NCBI RefSeq assembly: GCF_001514115.1
Contig: NZ_KQ948454.1
Location: forward strand, 62,001 to 126,000
DNA from: Streptomyces olivochromogenes
Lineage (GTDB): Bacteria > Actinomycetota > Actinomycetes > Streptomycetales > Streptomycetaceae
Length of the DNA: 64,000 nucleotides
Direction of reading: 5' to 3'
The position numbers were made by a program, and so were the translations under genes. The notes beneath the pieces were generated by a model. That model did no database searches and was not told the origin of the DNA. It saw only the letters and a list, made by a program, of their open reading frames with translations. Shown here piece after piece: positions 61,384 to 64,000 of this stretch (the stretch's first letter is position 1; each line of letters opens with the position of its first letter).

Positions 61384-61470
61384 CGGGTCGGCCCAGGCGC
61401 ACGGCACACAGTTCGTGGGCCGCTCCCCGATGGTCGATCCCATCCCAGCGCGCCAGTCACGGCCCGTCGC
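61384..61470 (-). promoter_or_regulatory. ZTP (pfl) riboswitch in the glyA leader
   Basis: On the minus strand: GGGCCGTGACTGGCG, then TGGGA, then CCATCGGGGAGCGG, and finally CCGTGCGCCTGGGCCG, matching the pfl/ZTP consensus blocks CGUGACUGGCG, UGGGA, CNGGGGAGCG and CCGCCUGGGC in order. It ends 33 nt before the glyA ATG. ZTP builds up when 10-formyl-THF is short; binding should switch glyA on. Confidence 0.88.
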
Positions 61471-61594
61471 CAGCCTACCGGGCGCGCCGGATCGCCGGGT
61501 TCCGTCGTCCACCATGCGAGCGACGATAAGAAGGGAGCCACGAGCCAGACCCCCGTGCGGCAGCGATCCCTGGGCTGCAGGAAACGGAGATTCC

Positions 61595-62803
61595 GTGACC
61601 ACCACCGAACGACTCATCGCCTCGGCCGACGCGCACAGCGCGCACAACTACCACCCGCTGCCGGTCGTCGTGGCGACGGCGGACGGGGCCTGGATGACGG
61701 ACGTCGAGGGCCGCCGTTTCCTCGACCTGCTGGCCGGCTACTCGGCGCTGAACTTCGGCCACGGCAACCGGCGGCTGCTCGACGCGGCGAAGGCGCAGCT
61801 GGAGCGGGTGACGCTGACCTCGCGGGCCTTCCACCACGACCGGTTCGCCGACTTCTGCGCTCAGCTCGCACAGCTGTGCGGCATGGAGATGGTGCTGCCG
61901 ATGAACACGGGTGCGGAGGCGGTGGAGACCGCCGTGAAGACGGCCAGGAAGTGGGGCTACCGCGTCAAGGGGGTCCCCGACGGCCGGGCGAGGATCGTCG
62001 TGGCGAGCGACAACTTCCACGGCCGTACGACGACGCTCATCAGCTTCTCCACGGACGCGGAGGCGCGGACGGACTTCGGGCCGTTCACGCCGGGCTTCGA
62101 CATCGTGCCGTACGGGGATCTGGCCGCGCTGCGGGCGGCGGTCACCGAGGAGACGGTCGCGGTGCTGCTGGAGCCGATCCAGGGCGAGGCGGGCGTGCTG
62201 GTGCCGCCGCCCGGCTACCTCGCCGGGGTGCGGGACCTGACGCGGGAGCGGAACGTCCTCTTCGTCGCGGACGAGATCCAGTCCGGGCTGGGTCGCACGG
62301 GCCGCACCTTCGCGTGCGAGCACGAGGGCGTGGTGCCGGACATGTACGTACTGGGCAAGGCGCTCGGGGGCGGGGTCGTGCCGGTGTCGGCGGTGGTGTC
62401 GAGCAGAGAGGTGCTCGGGGTGTTCCGGCCCGGTGAGCACGGGTCGACGTTCGGCGGGAACCCGCTGGCCTGCGCGGTGGCGCTCGAGGTGATCGCGATG
62501 CTGCGCTCGGGCGAGTACCAGCGGCGCGCCGCGGAACTGGGTGACCACCTGCACCGGGAGCTGGGGCTGCTGACGGGCACGGGGCATGTCACGGCGGTGC
62601 GCGGGCGGGGGCTGTGGGCGGGCGTCGACATCGCCCCCGCGTACGGCACGGGACGCGAGATCTCCGAGCGGCTGATGGACCGGGGTGTCCTGGTCAAGGA
62701 CACCCACGGGGTCACGGTCCGGATCGCCCCGCCGCTGGTCATCAGCAAGGAGGACCTGGACTGGGGGCTGGCTCAGCTGCGTGCGGTGCTGGGCGCCGAC
62801 TGA
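61595..62803 (+). CDS. rocD: Ornithine aminotransferase
   Basis: 402 residues from the GTG at 61595 (ACGGAGA upstream). Class III aminotransferase: NYHPLPVVVATADGAWMTD start, LAGYSALNFGHGNRRLLDAA, LPMNTGAEAVETAVKTARKW, VASDNFHGRTTTLISFS, VADEIQSGLGRTG and VLGKALGGGVVPVSAV with the PLP Lys. The YSALNFGH and NTGAEAVETA blocks favour ornithine over acetylornithine or GABA enzymes. It makes glutamate semialdehyde from ornithine. A perfect palindromic terminator follows. Confidence 0.93.
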   Translation: MTTTERLIASADAHSAHNYHPLPVVVATADGAWMTDVEGRRFLDLLAGYSALNFGHGNRRLLDAAKAQLERVTLTSRAFHHDRFADFCAQLAQLCGMEMVLPMNTGAEAVETAVKTARKWGYRVKGVPDGRARIVVASDNFHGRTTTLISFSTDAEARTDFGPFTPGFDIVPYGDLAALRAAVTEETVAVLLEPIQGEAGVLVPPPGYLAGVRDLTRERNVLFVADEIQSGLGRTGRTFACEHEGVVPDMYVLGKALGGGVVPVSAVVSSREVLGVFRPGEHGSTFGGNPLACAVALEVIAMLRSGEYQRRAAELGDHLHRELGLLTGTGHVTAVRGRGLWAGVDIAPAYGTGREISERLMDRGVLVKDTHGVTVRIAPPLVISKEDLDWGLAQLRAVLGAD

Positions 62804-62808
62804 GCGCG

Positions 62809-62836
62809 CAGGGCCTGTCCGGCCGGACAGGCCCTG
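62809..62836. terminator. Bidirectional terminator, perfect 28-bp palindrome
   Basis: CAGGGCCTGTCCGG (62809-62822) is followed directly by its exact complement CCGGACAGGCCCTG (62823-62836). It lies between the convergent rocD and glutathionylspermidine-synthase-family genes and serves both. Confidence 0.9.
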
Positions 62837-62837
62837 G

Positions 62838-64000
62838 CTAGAGGATCACGTGGGGCAAAAAGCGGGCGTACTCGTCCGTGACCAGCCCGGACGACTCGCG
62901 GATGCCGAGCCCCGCCGACTCGCCGTCCACGACCCACGCACCGAGGACGACATGGTTGCCGTCGAAGGAGGGAAGGGGGGCCAGTTCCTGGTAGCAGCAG
63001 AGCTCGTCCTCGCGTACGACGGGGGCGGCGCCCGGCGCGTGCACCGTCACCCCGGCGCCCTCGCGGCCGAGGAGCGGCTTGGCGACGTACCCCTGGGTGG
63101 TGGCCAGCTCCCGGGGCCCGTCGAGGTGGGCGGGCAGGAGGTTGGGGTGGCCCGGGTACAGCTCCCAGAGCACGGCGAGGAGGGCCTTGTTGCTGAGGAG
63201 CATCTTCCAGGCGGGCTCGATCCACAGGGTCGTGCCCGTACCGCCGCCGTTGTCGAGGGTGTCCAGGACGTGGTCGGCGAAGCGGTCGGTGGTGAGCCAC
63301 TCCCAGGGGTAGAGCTTGAAGCAGCTGCGGATGAAACGGAGCTGGTTGTCGACGAAGCGGCCGGAGAGGGGGTCCCAGCCGATCTCCTCCACCGAGATCC
63401 AGTCGGTGTCGAGGCCCGCCTGCTCCGCCGTCTCCTTCAGGTACGCGACGGTCATCAGGTCCTCGCCGAGTTCGTCGTCGGCGGAGTGCGCGAAGTAGAG
63501 GGGGCTGCCCGGCGGGAGGAGGGCGGCCTGCTTCTTCCAGGCGGCGACGAGGCGTTCGTGGAGGGAGTTCCACTGGTCGGCGCCGGGGAAACGGTCCTCC
63601 ATCCAGAACCACTGTGGGCTCGCCGCCTCGACGAGGGAGGTCGGGGTGTCGGCGTTGTACTCCAGCATCTTGGCGGGGCCCGTGCCGTCGTAGCGCAGGT
63701 CGAAACGGCCGTAGACGGAGGGGAGTTCGCCGCGGCGCCGCCAGGCCTCGGCGACCGCCCGCACGACGCGCGGGTCGGTGATGCCGAGGTCGGCGAATCG
63801 GTTCTCCGTGACGATGTGCTCGGCCGCCGCCAGGCACATGCGGTGCAGTTCCTCGACGACCTCCTCCAGCGCCTCCACCTCCGGGAGCGAGAAGGCGTAG
63901 TACGCGCTCTCGTCCCAGTAGGGGCGCAGGGAGTCGTCCGGGTAGCGGGTCAGGGGGTAGATGAGGCCCTGTTGCTCGACGGTCTGCTGCCAGCCGGCGC
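62838..64000 (-). CDS. Glutathionylspermidine synthase-family ATP-grasp protein (5' end beyond window)
   Basis: 387 residues visible; the frame stays open to the window end, reading GWQQTVEQQGLIYPLTRYPD and YWDESAYYAFSLPEVE before the first internal Met at 63878, so the true start lies outside. ATP-grasp blocks: RFDLRYDGTGPAKMLEYNAD, LWIEPAWKMLLSNKALLAVL and YVAKPLLGREGAGVTVHAPG. The family ligates a carboxylate to an amine, but actinobacterial members are not known to use glutathione. Substrate unknown. No CHAP amidase domain is seen. Confidence 0.88.
   Translation of the reverse strand, partial: AGWQQTVEQQGLIYPLTRYPDDSLRPYWDESAYYAFSLPEVEALEEVVEELHRMCLAAAEHIVTENRFADLGITDPRVVRAVAEAWRRRGELPSVYGRFDLRYDGTGPAKMLEYNADTPTSLVEAASPQWFWMEDRFPGADQWNSLHERLVAAWKKQAALLPPGSPLYFAHSADDELGEDLMTVAYLKETAEQAGLDTDWISVEEIGWDPLSGRFVDNQLRFIRSCFKLYPWEWLTTDRFADHVLDTLDNGGGTGTTLWIEPAWKMLLSNKALLAVLWELYPGHPNLLPAHLDGPRELATTQGYVAKPLLGREGAGVTVHAPGAAPVVREDELCCYQELAPLPSFDGNHVVLGAWVVDGESAGLGIRESSGLVTDEYARFLPHVIL

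Overview
The window is high-GC actinobacterial chromosome, almost certainly Streptomyces. Third codon positions are strongly GC-biased, GTG and TTG starts are common, and many genes overlap as GTGA, ATGA or TGATG. It holds an SCO4848-family membrane protein beside a D-Ala-D-Ala carboxypeptidase, and gene order resembles what I recall of the S. coelicolor SCO483x-SCO488x core region, read in reverse. No rRNA, tRNA, CRISPR array, insertion sequence or prophage was seen.

Layout. 1-7.2 kb: divergent cluster for a nonulosonic-acid (probably Kdn) wall polymer: NeuB-type synthase, CMP-sugar synthetase fused to a HAD phosphatase, a GT2 enzyme, a polysialyltransferase-like enzyme and two further transferase-like proteins. 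7.4-14.8 kb: acyltransferase, divergent TetR/FAD-monooxygenase pair with two operators, LysE exporter, frameshifted Uma2 gene, B12-type acyl-CoA mutase large subunit, L,D-transpeptidase lipoprotein. 14.8-15.2 kb: a terminator followed by two RNA-like elements with no co-directional gene after them. 15.2-18.2 kb: two paralogous ECF sigma factors with a membrane partner and a 71-residue remnant-like protein. 18.3-24.3 kb: MFS exporter, four poorly known proteins, GH20 hexosaminidase. 24.7-28.8 kb: a UraD-like protein without its catalytic motif, then sdhCDAB and its terminator. 29.4-36.7 kb: a co-directional array of a small secreted protein, a DUF5819 protein, an HTTM protein, an M23 peptidase, an S53 peptidase and a flavin oxidoreductase. 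37.1-38.9 kb: membrane protein, DCC oxidoreductase and TetR behind two perfect palindromes. 39-46.8 kb: intact Uma2 protein, MMPL transporter, OmpR-type two-component system, LtaS-like phosphatase-superfamily membrane enzyme. 46.8-52.9 kb: anti-sigma-type kinase, peptide-binding protein, metallophosphoesterase, SCO4848 protein, PBP, BrkB. 52.9-57.2 kb: the set for decaprenyl-phosphoryl-arabinose synthesis (UbiA, PAP2, GtrA, DprE1, DprE2). 57.3-64 kb: RNA-ligase-like protein, trpS, secreted protein, glyA behind a ZTP riboswitch, rocD, and a glutathionylspermidine-synthase-family gene cut by the window end.

Much of the accessory content concerns the envelope: glycopolymer synthesis, prenyl-phosphate sugar supply, peptidoglycan enzymes, phosphatases and small-molecule exporters. 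The strongest candidate for an undescribed system is the secreted-protein/DUF5819/HTTM cassette at 29.4-31.8 kb, which resembles the Bacillus Sdp toxin-maturation arrangement. Other points of interest are a DprE1 homolog with Ala at the benzothiazinone-target Cys position, a thi-box-like RNA with no gene to control, and tandem duplications lying on or next to stop codons at four sites.
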